Of a stretch of 64,000 nt of DNA, positions 16,488 to 24,713 are shown one piece after another. The notes beneath the pieces are model-generated. The model ran no database searches, had not been told where the DNA came from, and worked only from the letters and a program-made list of their open reading frames with translations. Both the position numbers and the translations under genes were made by a program. Source of the DNA: Kitasatospora atroaurantiaca (GTDB lineage Bacteria > Actinomycetota > Actinomycetes > Streptomycetales > Streptomycetaceae). Within the stretch, counting starts at the first letter, position 1. The number at the start of each line of letters is the position of its first letter. The stretch spans positions 1,612,001-1,676,000 of the forward strand of contig NZ_VIVR01000001.1 of the NCBI RefSeq assembly GCF_007828955.1. The letters are read 5' to 3'.

Positions 16488-17417
16488 GTGCACGAACTGC
16501 CGCAGCAGCTGGCCAACGGCCTGATCCTCGGCTCCCTTTACGGGCTGATCGCGATCGGCTACACAATGGTCTACGGCATTGTCCAGCTCATCAACTTCGC
16601 CCACGGCGAGATCTTCATGACGGGTGGGTTCGGTGCTCTCACCACCTACCTCGTCCTCCCGTCAGGCACCAGTCTGTGGCTGGCCCTGCCACTCATGCTG
16701 CTCGGCGGTGTGATCGTCTCCGTCGTGGTCGCCGTCGCCGCAGAGCGCTTCGCCTACCGGCCGCTGCGCGGGGCACCCAAGCTCGCCCCGCTGATCACCG
16801 CCATCGGCCTCTCCATCACCCTGCAGCAGCTCGTCGAGCAGCTCTACCCGGGTGCCAAGGCAGGCCGCAGCTTCCCGCAGCTGCCCGGCGGCCCCTACCA
16901 CCTCGGCAGCGTCACCCTGCAGCCCGCGGACTTCTACCTCTTCATCGCGGCCCCCCTGTGCATGGGCGCACTCGCCGCCTTCGTCGGCAAGACCCGCACC
17001 GGCCGCGGCATGCAGGCCACCGCGCAGGACCCCGACACCGCCAAGCTCATGGGCATCAACACCGACCGCATCATCGTGATCGCCTTCGCCCTCGGTGCCG
17101 CCTTCGCCGCCATCGCCGCCATCGGCTGGGGCCTGCGCTACGGCCAGGTCAGCCCCACCATGGGCTTCCTCGCCGGCCTCAAGGCCTTCACCGCGGCCGT
17201 CCTCGGCGGCATCGGCAACATCTACGGCGCCATGCTCGGCGGCCTCGTCCTCGGCGTCGCGGAGTCCCTCGCCACCGCGTACATCCAGGACGTCCCCGGC
17301 ATGCACCAGCTCGGCGGCGGCTCCTGGGCCAACGTCTGGGCCTTCGCCCTCCTCATCGTCGTCCTCCTCGTCAGGCCACAAGGCCTACTCGGGGAACGCG
17401 TCACGGACCGAGCCTGA
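16488..17417 (+). CDS. livH: Branched-chain amino acid ABC transporter permease LivH
   Basis: This 309-residue membrane protein starts MHELPQQLANGLILGSLYGL and has about eight hydrophobic segments. GYTMVYGIVQLINFAHGE is the conserved opening of the LivH/BPD_transp_2 family. The C-terminal AVLGGIGNIYGAMLGGLVLG carries the EAA-like loop that contacts the ATPases. The GTG at 16488 has GGAGG seven bases before it. It pairs with LivM to form the translocation channel. Confidence 0.93.
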   Translation: MHELPQQLANGLILGSLYGLIAIGYTMVYGIVQLINFAHGEIFMTGGFGALTTYLVLPSGTSLWLALPLMLLGGVIVSVVVAVAAERFAYRPLRGAPKLAPLITAIGLSITLQQLVEQLYPGAKAGRSFPQLPGGPYHLGSVTLQPADFYLFIAAPLCMGALAAFVGKTRTGRGMQATAQDPDTAKLMGINTDRIIVIAFALGAAFAAIAAIGWGLRYGQVSPTMGFLAGLKAFTAAVLGGIGNIYGAMLGGLVLGVAESLATAYIQDVPGMHQLGGGSWANVWAFALLIVVLLVRPQGLLGERVTDRA

Positions 17418-17436
17418 GGAAGCGGGAGACCACACC

Positions 17437-19230
17437 ATGAGCACCATCACGCGCCGCGTCATCCCGATGCCCCCGGCAGCCGCCAAGGCCCTGGTCGCCG
17501 GAGGCGGCCTCGCCGCCGCCGCCAGCACCTTCATCCACTGGACCTGGACCTCCGAGTTCCCCGGCGACCTCACCGTCGACGGCTACCCCGGCGGCCTGCA
17601 GGTCCTCACCCTGGTCGCAGGCCTGCTCACCACCCTCTTCGCCCTCCCGCTCTACGGCGTCAAGGGCACCCGCTGGCTCAGCCCCGCCGGCCCCGAGGCC
17701 GCAGCCCTGCTGATGGCCACCGCCACCCTCGCCACCACCTGGTACACGCTGATCGCCATCAGCGCCGAGCTCGGCGGCGTCGCCAACCTCGAACCCGGCG
17801 GCTACGTCGCCGGCCTGGCCTCCCTGCTGCCGCTGATCGGCGCACTCGGCCTGCCGCACCGCTCCGCCGCCATCGGCTTCCCCCGGCTCGGCGGCGTCGT
17901 CAGCCAGATCCGCTACGGCCTGACCGCGCTGAACCGCCTCGTCGGCCCGCGCCCCGACGTACCCGCCGTCAAGCCGCTGAACCGCTGGGTGGAGGTGCTG
18001 ATCATCATCGGCGCCGCCGCCGTCGGCCTCACCGTCTTCACCTACGGCATCACCACCGAGTACGGCGAGCTGTTCTCCGGCTTCCTCATCCTGACCGCAC
18101 TCGGCGCCTGGACCCTCGTCCGGTCCGGCCTGGCCGGCCGGCTCACCGCCATCACAGCGCGCCACCGCGGCACCTCCACGGCCGCCGCCTTCGCCGCAGC
18201 CGCCGCCTTCCCCTTCACCCAGAGCGACGACCACTTCGCGACCGTCGGCGTCAACATCCTCATCTTCGCCACCGTCGCCCTCGGCCTGAACGTCGTCGTC
18301 GGCCTCGCCGGCCTCCTCGACCTCGGCTACGTCGCCTTCCTCGGCGTCGGCGCCTACGCCGCCGCCCTGGTCTCCGGCTCCAGCTCCTCCCCCGTCGGCC
18401 TGCACTTCCCCTTCTGGGCCGCCGCACTCACCGGCATGGCCGCAGCCCTGGTCTTCGGCGTCGTCATCGGCGCCCCCACCCTGCGGCTGCGCGGCGACTA
18501 CCTCGCCATCGTCACCCTCGGCTTCGGAGAGATCTTCCGCATCGCCGTCAACAGCCTCGACGGCATCTCCGGCCCCAAGGTCACCAACGGCCCCAACGGC
18601 ATCCGCAACATCCCCGACCTCGACATCCTCGGGTTCAACTTCGGGATCGAGCACACCTTCGGCAGCTTCACGCTCGGCCGCTTCGCCAACTACTTCCTGC
18701 TGATGCTCCTCTTCACCGGCATCGTCGTCGTCGTCTTCAGCCGCGCCAACGACTCCCGAATCGGCCGCGCCTGGGTCGCCATCCGCGAGGACGAGACCGC
18801 CGCCCAGGCCATGGGCATCAACGGCTTCAAGCTCAAGCTGCTCGCCTTCGCCCTCGGCGCCTCCCTCGCCGGCCTCGCCGGCACCGTCATGGCCCACGTC
18901 AGCTACAGCGTCGTGCCCGACCCCTACCAGTTCGCCGCCTCCGTGCCGCCCAACAGCGCCTTCCTGGTCGCCGCCGTCGTCCTCGGCGGCATGGGCACCA
19001 TCAGCGGCCCGCTCGTCGGCGCCACCCTGCTCTACCTGATCCCCGAGAAGCTGGTCTTCCTCAAGAACTACCAGCTGCTCTTCTTCGGCATCGCCCTCGT
19101 CCTCCTCATGCGCCTGCGCCCCGAAGGCCTCATCGCCGGCCGACGCCAGCAGCTCGAGTTCCACGAGGACGACGAGAGCCAGGAGCCGGCCGAGCCCGGC
19201 GAGCCCGTACTCACCAAGGCAGGGGCGTGA
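17437..19230 (+). CDS. livM: Branched-chain amino acid ABC transporter permease LivM, with extended N-terminus
   Basis: This 597-residue protein is much longer than the roughly 330-residue core LivM. The core (from about residue 260) includes ALGLNVVVGLAGLLDLGYVA, GVVIGAPTLRLRGDYLAIVT and AAVVLGGMGTISGPLVGATL. The first 250 residues add about five further membrane segments (GLAAAASTFIHWTWTSEFPG, LLMATATLATTWYTLIAI), a form I believe common in streptomycetes. ATG 17437 is preceded by GGAAGCGGGAG, while the frame itself is open from 17095 in antiparallel noise. Its TGA overlaps the livG GTG in a GTGA. Confidence 0.92.
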   Translation: MSTITRRVIPMPPAAAKALVAGGGLAAAASTFIHWTWTSEFPGDLTVDGYPGGLQVLTLVAGLLTTLFALPLYGVKGTRWLSPAGPEAAALLMATATLATTWYTLIAISAELGGVANLEPGGYVAGLASLLPLIGALGLPHRSAAIGFPRLGGVVSQIRYGLTALNRLVGPRPDVPAVKPLNRWVEVLIIIGAAAVGLTVFTYGITTEYGELFSGFLILTALGAWTLVRSGLAGRLTAITARHRGTSTAAAFAAAAAFPFTQSDDHFATVGVNILIFATVALGLNVVVGLAGLLDLGYVAFLGVGAYAAALVSGSSSSPVGLHFPFWAAALTGMAAALVFGVVIGAPTLRLRGDYLAIVTLGFGEIFRIAVNSLDGISGPKVTNGPNGIRNIPDLDILGFNFGIEHTFGSFTLGRFANYFLLMLLFTGIVVVVFSRANDSRIGRAWVAIREDETAAQAMGINGFKLKLLAFALGASLAGLAGTVMAHVSYSVVPDPYQFAASVPPNSAFLVAAVVLGGMGTISGPLVGATLLYLIPEKLVFLKNYQLLFFGIALVLLMRLRPEGLIAGRRQQLEFHEDDESQEPAEPGEPVLTKAGA

Positions 19231-20126
19231 CCCGCACCATGACCACCAGCACCGTCCCCGCCCCCCGCCCCGCCGACAACACCGCAGCGACCCCCGTGCT
19301 CGAAGCCCGCGGCGTCATCATGCGCTTCGGCGGCCTCACCGCCGTCAACAACGTCGACCTCACCGTCAACAGCGGCGAGATCGTCGGCCTGATCGGCCCC
19401 AACGGCGCCGGCAAGACCACCTTCTTCAACTGCCTCACCGGCCTGTACGTGCCCACCGAAGGCACCGTCAGCTACAAGGGCACCGTCCTGCCGCCCAAGC
19501 CCCACCTCGTCACCCAGGCCGGCATCGCCCGCACCTTCCAGAACATCCGGCTCTTCGCCAACATGACCGTCCTGGAGAACGTCCTCGTCGGCCGGCACAG
19601 CCGCACCAAGGAAGGCCTCTTCTCCGCCATCCTCCGCGGCCCCGGCTACCGCCGCGCAGAAGCCGAGAGCCGCGAAAAGGCCATGGAACTCCTGGAGTTC
19701 ACCGGCCTCGCCGCCAAGGCCGACCACCTCGCCCGCAACCTCCCCTACGGCGAACAGCGCAAGCTCGAGATCGCCCGCGCCCTCGCGAGCGACCCCGGCC
19801 TGCTGCTCCTCGACGAGCCCACCGCCGGCATGAACCCCCAGGAGACCCGCGCCGCCGAGGAGTTGGTCTTCGCCATCCGGGACAAGGGCATCGCGATCCT
19901 GGTCATCGAGCACGACATGCGGTTCATCTTCAACCTCTGCGACCGCACCGCCGTCCTCGTCCAGGGCCAGAAGATCGTCGAAGGCGACCGCGAAACCGTC
20001 CAGAACGACGAACGCGTCATCACCGCCTACCTCGGCGCCCCCCTCGAAGGAGCCACCGAGGCAGCCCCCGGCACCGCCACTGCCGACGGCACGGACAGCA
20101 CGAACAGCACGGAGGCCGACCAGTGA
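19227..20126 (+). CDS. livG: Branched-chain amino acid ABC transporter ATP-binding protein LivG
   Basis: This 299-residue ABC ATPase has Walker A GPNGAGKTTFFNCLTG at about residues 53-68, the Q-loop TFQNIRLF, a degenerate signature NLPYGEQRKLEIARAL and Walker B LLLLDEPTAGMNP. The C-terminal extension is Ala/Thr/Asp-rich. The GTG at 19227 overlaps the livM stop by four bases, indicating translational coupling; ATG at 19239 is an alternative. With LivF it powers import of branched-chain amino acids. Confidence 0.93.
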   Translation: MTRTMTTSTVPAPRPADNTAATPVLEARGVIMRFGGLTAVNNVDLTVNSGEIVGLIGPNGAGKTTFFNCLTGLYVPTEGTVSYKGTVLPPKPHLVTQAGIARTFQNIRLFANMTVLENVLVGRHSRTKEGLFSAILRGPGYRRAEAESREKAMELLEFTGLAAKADHLARNLPYGEQRKLEIARALASDPGLLLLDEPTAGMNPQETRAAEELVFAIRDKGIAILVIEHDMRFIFNLCDRTAVLVQGQKIVEGDRETVQNDERVITAYLGAPLEGATEAAPGTATADGTDSTNSTEADQ

Positions 20127-20839
20127 CCGCTCTGCTCGAGGTCGAGGACCTCCGCGTCTCCTACGGCAAGATCGAAGCCGTCAAGGGCATCAGCTTCACC
20201 GTCAACCAAGGTGAGGTCACCACCCTCATCGGCACCAACGGCGCCGGCAAGACCACCACGCTGCGCACCCTGTCGGGTCTGCTCAAGCCGACCGCCGGGA
20301 AGATCACCTTCGACGGCCAGCCGCTCAACGCGGTGCCCGCGCACAAGATCGTCTCGCTGGGGCTGGCCCACTCCCCCGAGGGACGCCACATCTTCCCGCG
20401 GATGACCATCGAGGAGAACCTCCTCCTCGGCGCCTTCCTCCGCAAGGACACCCCCGGCATCACCGAGGACATCGAGCGCGCCTACACGCTCTTCCCGATT
20501 CTGGGCGAGCGTCGAAAGCAGGCCGCAGGCACCCTGTCGGGTGGTGAGCAGCAGATGCTCGCCATGGGGCGCGCGCTGATGTCCCGTCCGAAGCTGCTCA
20601 TGCTCGACGAGCCCTCGATGGGCCTCTCGCCGCTCATGATGCAGAAGATCATGGCGACCATCATCGAACTCAAGGCCGCCGGCACCACGGTGCTGCTGGT
20701 CGAGCAGAACGCCCAGGCCGCGCTCTCGCTCTCCGACCAGGGCTACGTCATGGAGATCGGCCGCATCGTGCTCACCGGCACGGGTGCGGACCTGCTGCAC
20801 GACGAGTCGGTGCGCAAGGCGTACCTCGGCGAGGACTGA
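20123..20839 (+). CDS. livF: Branched-chain amino acid ABC transporter ATP-binding protein LivF
   Basis: This 238-residue ABC ATPase has Walker A GTNGAGKTTTLRTLSG, signature LSGGEQQMLAMGRALMSRP and Walker B LLMLDEPSMGLSP, the last being diagnostic of the LivF branch. The GTG at 20123 overlaps the livG TGA by four bases. It is the last gene of the liv operon and is followed within 20 bp by a strong bidirectional terminator. Confidence 0.94.
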   Translation: MTALLEVEDLRVSYGKIEAVKGISFTVNQGEVTTLIGTNGAGKTTTLRTLSGLLKPTAGKITFDGQPLNAVPAHKIVSLGLAHSPEGRHIFPRMTIEENLLLGAFLRKDTPGITEDIERAYTLFPILGERRKQAAGTLSGGEQQMLAMGRALMSRPKLLMLDEPSMGLSPLMMQKIMATIIELKAAGTTVLLVEQNAQAALSLSDQGYVMEIGRIVLTGTGADLLHDESVRKAYLGED

Positions 20840-20857
20840 CCACGTAGTCACGTAACA

Positions 20858-20892
20858 AGGAAGGGCCCGGCCACTGCGGCCGGGCCCTTCCT
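20858..20892. terminator. Bidirectional terminator between livF and pdtaR
   Basis: A 15-bp perfect stem (AGGAAGGGCCCGGCC at 20858-20872, complement at 20878-20892) with loop ACTGC, followed on the plus strand by CGTTATTA. It lies between convergent genes and can serve both. Confidence 0.9.
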
Positions 20893-20904
20893 CGTTATTA
20901 CTGC

Positions 20905-21561
20905 TCAGCTCTCGGGCTTGGCCTCGTCGGACTTCTTCTTGTCCTGGGCCACACCCTCCTCGATCACGGCCTCGGCAACGGCGGCCATCGTCATCCGACG
21001 GTCCATCGAGGTCTTCTGGATCCAGCGGAAGGCAGCCGGCTCGGTCAGCCCGAACTTCGTCTGCAGCACGCTCTTCGCGCGGTCGACCAGCTTGCGGGTC
21101 TCCAGGCGCTGCGTGAGGTCGGCGATCTCCTCCTCGAGCGTGCGCATCTCCGTGTACCGGGAGACGGCCATCTCGATCGCGGGGACGAGGTCGCTCTTGC
21201 TGAACGGCTTCACGATGTACGCCATCGCGCCCGCGTCACGGGCCCGGTCGACCAGCTCACGCTGCGAGAACGCAGTGAGCATCAGGACGGGGGCCAGGTG
21301 CGCGTGGTGGATCTGCTCGGCGGCGGACAGCCCGTCCAGGATCGGCATCTTCACGTCCAGGATCGCCAGATCGGGACGGAGCTCCTCCACCAGCTTCACC
21401 GCCGTCGCACCGTCTCCGGCCTCGCCTACGACGGTGTAACCCTCCTCCTCGAGCATCTCCTTCAGGTCGAGACGGATCAACGTCTCGTCCTCGGCGATGA
21501 CAATTCGGGTGATCTGGGGCGAGTCGGTCTCAAGCGGCTGGGGCTGCTCGTCGGCGGTGCT
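20905..21561 (-). CDS. pdtaR: ANTAR-domain response regulator PdtaR
   Basis: This 218-residue protein has a receiver domain (IVIAEDE acidic pair, phosphoacceptor Asp in LAILDVKMPILDG, Lys in YIVKPF) and a C-terminal ANTAR RNA-binding domain (LETRKLVDRAKSVLQTKFGL through AAVAEAVIEEG). ANTAR regulators stop transcription termination by binding twin hexaloop hairpins in nascent RNA. The mycobacterial orthologue PdtaR is phosphorylated by PdtaS, which is not in this window. The GTG at 21561, behind GAGGAG, is preferred to ATG 21594. Location near pyk, polA and rpsA matches the conserved order. Confidence 0.92.
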   Translation of the reverse strand, partial: STADEQPQPLETDSPQITRIVIAEDETLIRLDLKEMLEEEGYTVVGEAGDGATAVKLVEELRPDLAILDVKMPILDGLSAAEQIHHAHLAPVLMLTAFSQRELVDRARDAGAMAYIVKPFSKSDLVPAIEMAVSRYTEMRTLEEEIADLTQRLETRKLVDRAKSVLQTKFGLTEPAAFRWIQKTSMDRRMTMAAVAEAVIEEGVAQDKKKSDEAKPES

Positions 21562-21663
21562 CACGGGGCTCCTCGTTCCGGCGGGGTGCTGCATGCACGA
21601 GCCTACCTAGACCCTGTATGTTTGAGTCACGCGGTATCGAGGGAAACCTTCGATTCCATGGGA

Positions 21664-21736
21664 GCCCCGGTAGCCCAGCGGTAGAGGCAATGGTCTCAAA
21701 CACCATCCAGCGTGGGTTCGAATCCCACTCGGGGTA
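21664..21736 (+). tRNA. tRNA-Leu (anticodon CAA), class I shape
   Basis: This 73-nt cloverleaf has acceptor GCCCCGG pairing with TCGGGGT (two G-U pairs), a D arm GCC/GGC with G18G19, anticodon stem ATGGT/ACCAT around loop CTCAAAC (anticodon CAA at 21697-21699), variable loop CCAGC (five bases), T arm GTGGG-TTCGAAT-CCCAC, and discriminator A. CCA is not encoded. CAA reads UUG leucine codons, yet bacterial leucine tRNAs normally have a long variable arm. The identity call therefore rests on the anticodon and A73 only. Confidence 0.85.
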
Positions 21737-21740
21737 CTTT

Positions 21741-21757
21741 TCCTTCGATTTGAAGGA
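21741..21757 (+). terminator. Hairpin just downstream of the tRNA
   Basis: TCCTTC and GAAGGA form a 6-bp stem with loop GATTT, four bases after the tRNA discriminator base and preceded by TTTT. It may mark the end of the tRNA transcript or guide 3' processing. Confidence 0.45.
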
Positions 21758-21769
21758 CAGTCGACCGTT

Positions 21770-21802
21770 GGAGATCTTCATCGTTCCGGGTGAAGATCCT
21801 CC
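21770..21802. other. Second hairpin between the tRNA and the LAGLIDADG gene
   Basis: GGAGATCTTCATC (21770-21782) pairs with GGTGAAGATCCTCC (21789-21802) with one bulged base and one G-U pair around a 6-nt loop. It could terminate the tRNA transcript, act in the leader of the next gene, or be a structural remnant of a recognition site. Confidence 0.45.
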
Positions 21803-21846
21803 GGTATCCGCGATCTGAGACGTAGCCGTGGCTCAGCCTCGCGAGC

Positions 21847-22653
21847 ATGTACGACATTGCAACGCGGCAGCGCGCAGTCGCCCTGCACGAGGCTGGCCTG
21901 ACCTTCAGCCAGGTAAGCCGCGCCATGGGCATCTCTCGATACTCCATCCGCCAATGGACGACACGCATTACGCCGAGCCCCTCGATGACTGCGGAGTGCC
22001 CAGTCCAATGCGGCGAACTTGAGTCCGGTCGCCCACGTGCCGACTACGCCTACCTCCTCGGCCTCTATCTGGGCGATGGCTGCATCAGCCGAGGCCGCCG
22101 AGAGGTCTACGCACTCCGAATAGCCTGCGGCGATACCTGGCCCGGCTTGATCGATGCCTGCGTACATGCCGTCGGCGCCGTGATGCCGAGCAATAAGGTC
22201 CACCGCGTACGAGCGCCAGGCTGCACAAGCGTGGTCAGCATACGAGCGCCAGGCTGCACAAGCGTGGTCAGCAACAGCAAGCACTGGCCCTGCCTCTTTC
22301 CTCAGCACGGCGCCGGCCCCAAGCACCTACGTCGCATCTCTCTGATGCCTTGGCAGCAACGCATTGTCGCCGAGCACCCGTGGGCACTGCTCCGCGGCCT
22401 CATCCACTCCGATGGCTGTCGGATCACCAACTGGACTACCAGAACGGTTGGTGGCCAAATCAAGCGCTACGAGTACCCGCGGTACTTCTTCACCAACACC
22501 TCGGCCGACATCGTCCACATCTTCACCGACACCCTCGACGCGGTGGGTGTGCAGTGGAAGGTCACGCAGCGGCCGAGCCGGGCCGTCGACGTCTCCGTCG
22601 CCCGCCGCGCATCCGTCGCGTTGATGGACGAGCACATCGGGCCGAAGTACTGA
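21847..22653 (+). CDS. HTH protein with two LAGLIDADG-type endonuclease motifs
   Basis: This 268-residue protein begins with a helix-turn-helix (RQRAVALHEAGLTFSQVSRA, then a recognition helix SRYSIRQW) and continues with two LAGLIDADG-like motifs, YLLGLYLGDG (about residues 68-77) and ALLRGLIHSDG (about 179-189), each supplying an Asp at the end. Two motifs about 110 residues apart match monomeric homing endonucleases, which cut one DNA target as a single chain. It may be active, or reused as a DNA-binding regulator. GC content and codon choice look lower than in the neighbours. It contains a 33-bp tandem duplication. There is no clear ribosome site before ATG 21847. Confidence 0.7.
   Translation: MYDIATRQRAVALHEAGLTFSQVSRAMGISRYSIRQWTTRITPSPSMTAECPVQCGELESGRPRADYAYLLGLYLGDGCISRGRREVYALRIACGDTWPGLIDACVHAVGAVMPSNKVHRVRAPGCTSVVSIRAPGCTSVVSNSKHWPCLFPQHGAGPKHLRRISLMPWQQRIVAEHPWALLRGLIHSDGCRITNWTTRTVGGQIKRYEYPRYFFTNTSADIVHIFTDTLDAVGVQWKVTQRPSRAVDVSVARRASVALMDEHIGPKY
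22208..22273 (+). repeat. 33-bp perfect in-frame tandem duplication
   Basis: Two identical 33-bp copies (22208-22240 and 22241-22273) lie inside the LAGLIDADG-type gene and add 11 residues, so RAPGCTSVVS occurs twice in a row near residues 121-142. The lack of divergence between copies indicates a recent event. Confidence 0.97.
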
Positions 22654-22686
22654 CGGCGCAGCCCCTCCCCCGGGGGGCTGCGCCGT
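22653..22686. terminator. Terminator between the convergent HTH/LAGLIDADG and lipoprotein genes
   Basis: A 13-bp perfect stem (ACGGCGCAGCCCC at 22653-22665, complement at 22674-22686) starting on the last base of the stop codon at 22651-22653. It sits between convergent genes and is followed by TTGGG. Confidence 0.85.
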
Positions 22687-22701
22687 TGGGTGGAGGGTGT
22701 G

Positions 22702-23670
22702 TCAGCTGACCGGGCCGCTGTCCTTGAGGCCGGTGGCGGGGAGGGGGACGGAAGCCGGGGGTGTGTCGGTGTCGGTGACGGAGAGGGTGTAGTCGCCGTC
22801 GGTGGCGCCTTCGAAGACGAACCAGGCGGCCTGGTCCTGGCGGGTGGGGCGGTCGGGGTAGATGGCCTCGATGGGGGCGGCGATGGGGCCGACGACCTGG
22901 CCGTTCGGGAGCTTGAGGCGGAGGATCCCGCCGTCGACGGCCATGCCGGCGGGGCCGACGTGTCCGGTCATGTCGAAGACGACGAGCAGGGCTCGCTGGC
23001 CGCGCTTGAGGCCGTTGTTGTTGCCGACGTCGGCGCGCAGTTGTGCAGTCTTGAGGCTGAGGCTGAGCCGGCCGGAGGTGAGGACGGTGTTGGCGGGGAG
23101 CTTGAGGTCGATCGGCTTGAGGGAGATGGCTTCGCGGCCGCCCTTGCCGAGCGGTACGACGGCCTGGGCTTCGCTTGCGTCGCCGAGGACGAGGGAGGCG
23201 CCGTCGAAGGTGAAGGCGTGGTCGGCGTCGGCTGAGCCGTTGAAGGTGAGCGTGAGCGGGTTGGAGGCGCCGGGGGTGGGCGGGACGGCGGAGCCGTAGT
23301 CGCCACCGAGTGGGGTGCCGGCGATGTCGATGGCGAAGTCGGGCCAGTTTCTGACGGCGGTGGTTCTGAAGGTGTTGGTGACGGTGGTGTCGAGGACGAC
23401 CTTGTAGCCGTAGCCGCCTTCGGTGGCGGGCTTGTAGGTGGCGGACTTCACGTCGATCTTCAGGCCGCCCCAGTAGGCGGTCCTGCCGATCTGGACGGTG
23501 GTGGGCCGAGAGGTTCCCAGGGCTGACGAACTTACGGACGAGGGTGCGGCGTTGGTGGCCTTCTGTCCGTCTCCGCCGGTGGTGGTGTCCGGTCCGCAGC
23601 CGGTGGCGAGGGCGGCGGTGAGTACGGCTGCGGCCAGGGCGGCGCCGGCGGTTCTGAGTGTTCTGCTCAT
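22702..23670 (-). CDS. Secreted lipoprotein, function unknown
   Basis: This 322-residue protein starts MSRTLRTAGAALAAAVLTAA and has lipobox LATGC, giving a lipidated cysteine near residue 25. A Thr/Ser-rich linker follows, then a beta-rich domain of about 270 residues (YGYKVVLDTTVTNTF, LTLTFNGSADADHAFTFDG, RALLVVFDMTGHVGP), consistent with one or two immunoglobulin-like modules of the kind seen in DUF4352-type lipoproteins. ATG 23670 follows AGGGAGGGA. The frame remains open far upstream but without signals. No partner is obvious; LysR is the next gene on the same strand. Confidence 0.72.
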   Translation of the reverse strand: MSRTLRTAGAALAAAVLTAALATGCGPDTTTGGDGQKATNAAPSSVSSSALGTSRPTTVQIGRTAYWGGLKIDVKSATYKPATEGGYGYKVVLDTTVTNTFRTTAVRNWPDFAIDIAGTPLGGDYGSAVPPTPGASNPLTLTFNGSADADHAFTFDGASLVLGDASEAQAVVPLGKGGREAISLKPIDLKLPANTVLTSGRLSLSLKTAQLRADVGNNNGLKRGQRALLVVFDMTGHVGPAGMAVDGGILRLKLPNGQVVGPIAAPIEAIYPDRPTRQDQAAWFVFEGATDGDYTLSVTDTDTPPASVPLPATGLKDSGPVS

Positions 23671-23819
23671 GGTCTGTGTCCCTCCCTGCGGCGTCTGCTC
23701 GTCCGAGACGCCGTCTGCGGTGAAGGTACCCATGGTCGGAGGCTGCCGATCGGGTTGTGACGGTGCTGCGACGCTCCTGGTGCCGAGTGGCCGAGATCGG
23801 GGTGGGACGGTGATGAGCT

Positions 23820-24713
23820 TCACTGCGGGCACAGCAGGTCGAGGAAGGCGCGCGCGGCGGGTGAGGGGGTGACGCCGTCCGGGGTGGCGGCGTAGACCTG
23901 TCGTACGGGGATGTCCTTGGGGTGCAGGGAGACGAGGGTGATGTCGGGGCGGATGGCGTCCGCGGCCACGGAGGGGATGAGGGTGATGCCGAGTCCGGCT
24001 GCGACGCAGCCCTGTTTGGCGATCCAGTCGCGTGCGACGAAGCCGATTCTGGGGCTGAATCCGGTGCGTAGGCATGAGCTGATGAGGGTGTCCTCGGGGC
24101 GGGAGCTGCCGGCGATCCATTCCTCGTCGGCGAGGTCGGCGAGTCTGACCTGGCGGCGGCCGGCGAGCCGGTGGCCGGGAGGAAGCGCGACCATCATGAA
24201 GTCGTCGCACAGCTTGCGTAGTTCGACGCCGAGCAGTGGCTGGTCGTAGGTGGTGCTGATGACGGCCACGTCGGCTTCGCCGGCTGTCAGCTTCGTCAGG
24301 AGTCGGGGGGTGAGCCCTTCTTCGAGTGTGACGGCGATGTCGGGGTAGGTCGTGCGGAAGGCGGCTATGGCCTTGGGTACGAGCGCGGCTGCGGCGGTGG
24401 CGAAGGTGCCGACGCGAAGTCGGCCGGTGGCCAGGTCTCGTAGGTCGGTCAGCTCGCGGCGGGCCGCGTCGAGGCGTTCGAGTACGGCTTCCGCGTGTCC
24501 GAGCAGCCGGCGGCCGGGTTCGGTCGGGCGGACGCCTCGCGGGAGGCGGTCGAACAGTGCGGTGCCGGCTTCGTTCTCCAGGGCGGAGATCTGCCGCGAG
24601 ATCGCCGACTGCGTGTAACCCATGGTCTGAGCGGCGGCGGTGAAGGAGCCGAGCCTGGCCACCTCGACGAACACGCGCAGCGAGGAGGTGGAGAAGTCAT
24701 GCGTTTCGGGCAT
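23820..24713 (-). CDS. LysR-family transcriptional regulator
   Basis: This 297-residue protein (from ATG 24713) has an N-terminal winged HTH (LRVFVEVARLGSFTAAAQTM, YTQSAISRQISALENEAG) and a two-lobed effector domain (RLRVGTFATAAAALVPKAIA onwards), the standard LysR layout. It is divergent from an NAD(P)-binding dehydrogenase, which it probably controls in response to a small metabolite. Three in-frame ATGs (24713, 24722, 24731) lack ribosome sites, so the true start is uncertain by six residues. An operator-like palindrome overlaps these codons. Confidence 0.9.
   Translation of the reverse strand: MPETHDFSTSSLRVFVEVARLGSFTAAAQTMGYTQSAISRQISALENEAGTALFDRLPRGVRPTEPGRRLLGHAEAVLERLDAARRELTDLRDLATGRLRVGTFATAAAALVPKAIAAFRTTYPDIAVTLEEGLTPRLLTKLTAGEADVAVISTTYDQPLLGVELRKLCDDFMMVALPPGHRLAGRRQVRLADLADEEWIAGSSRPEDTLISSCLRTGFSPRIGFVARDWIAKQGCVAAGLGITLIPSVAADAIRPDITLVSLHPKDIPVRQVYAATPDGVTPSPAARAFLDLLCPQ

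Noticed and set aside
15141..16604. 487-codon minus-strand frame opposite livK and the start of livH
   Set aside because: It crosses the livK-livH hairpin and has no recognisable fold.
22208..22273. Tandem repeat considered as a CRISPR unit
   Set aside because: Only two directly adjacent copies without spacers, inside a coding frame.
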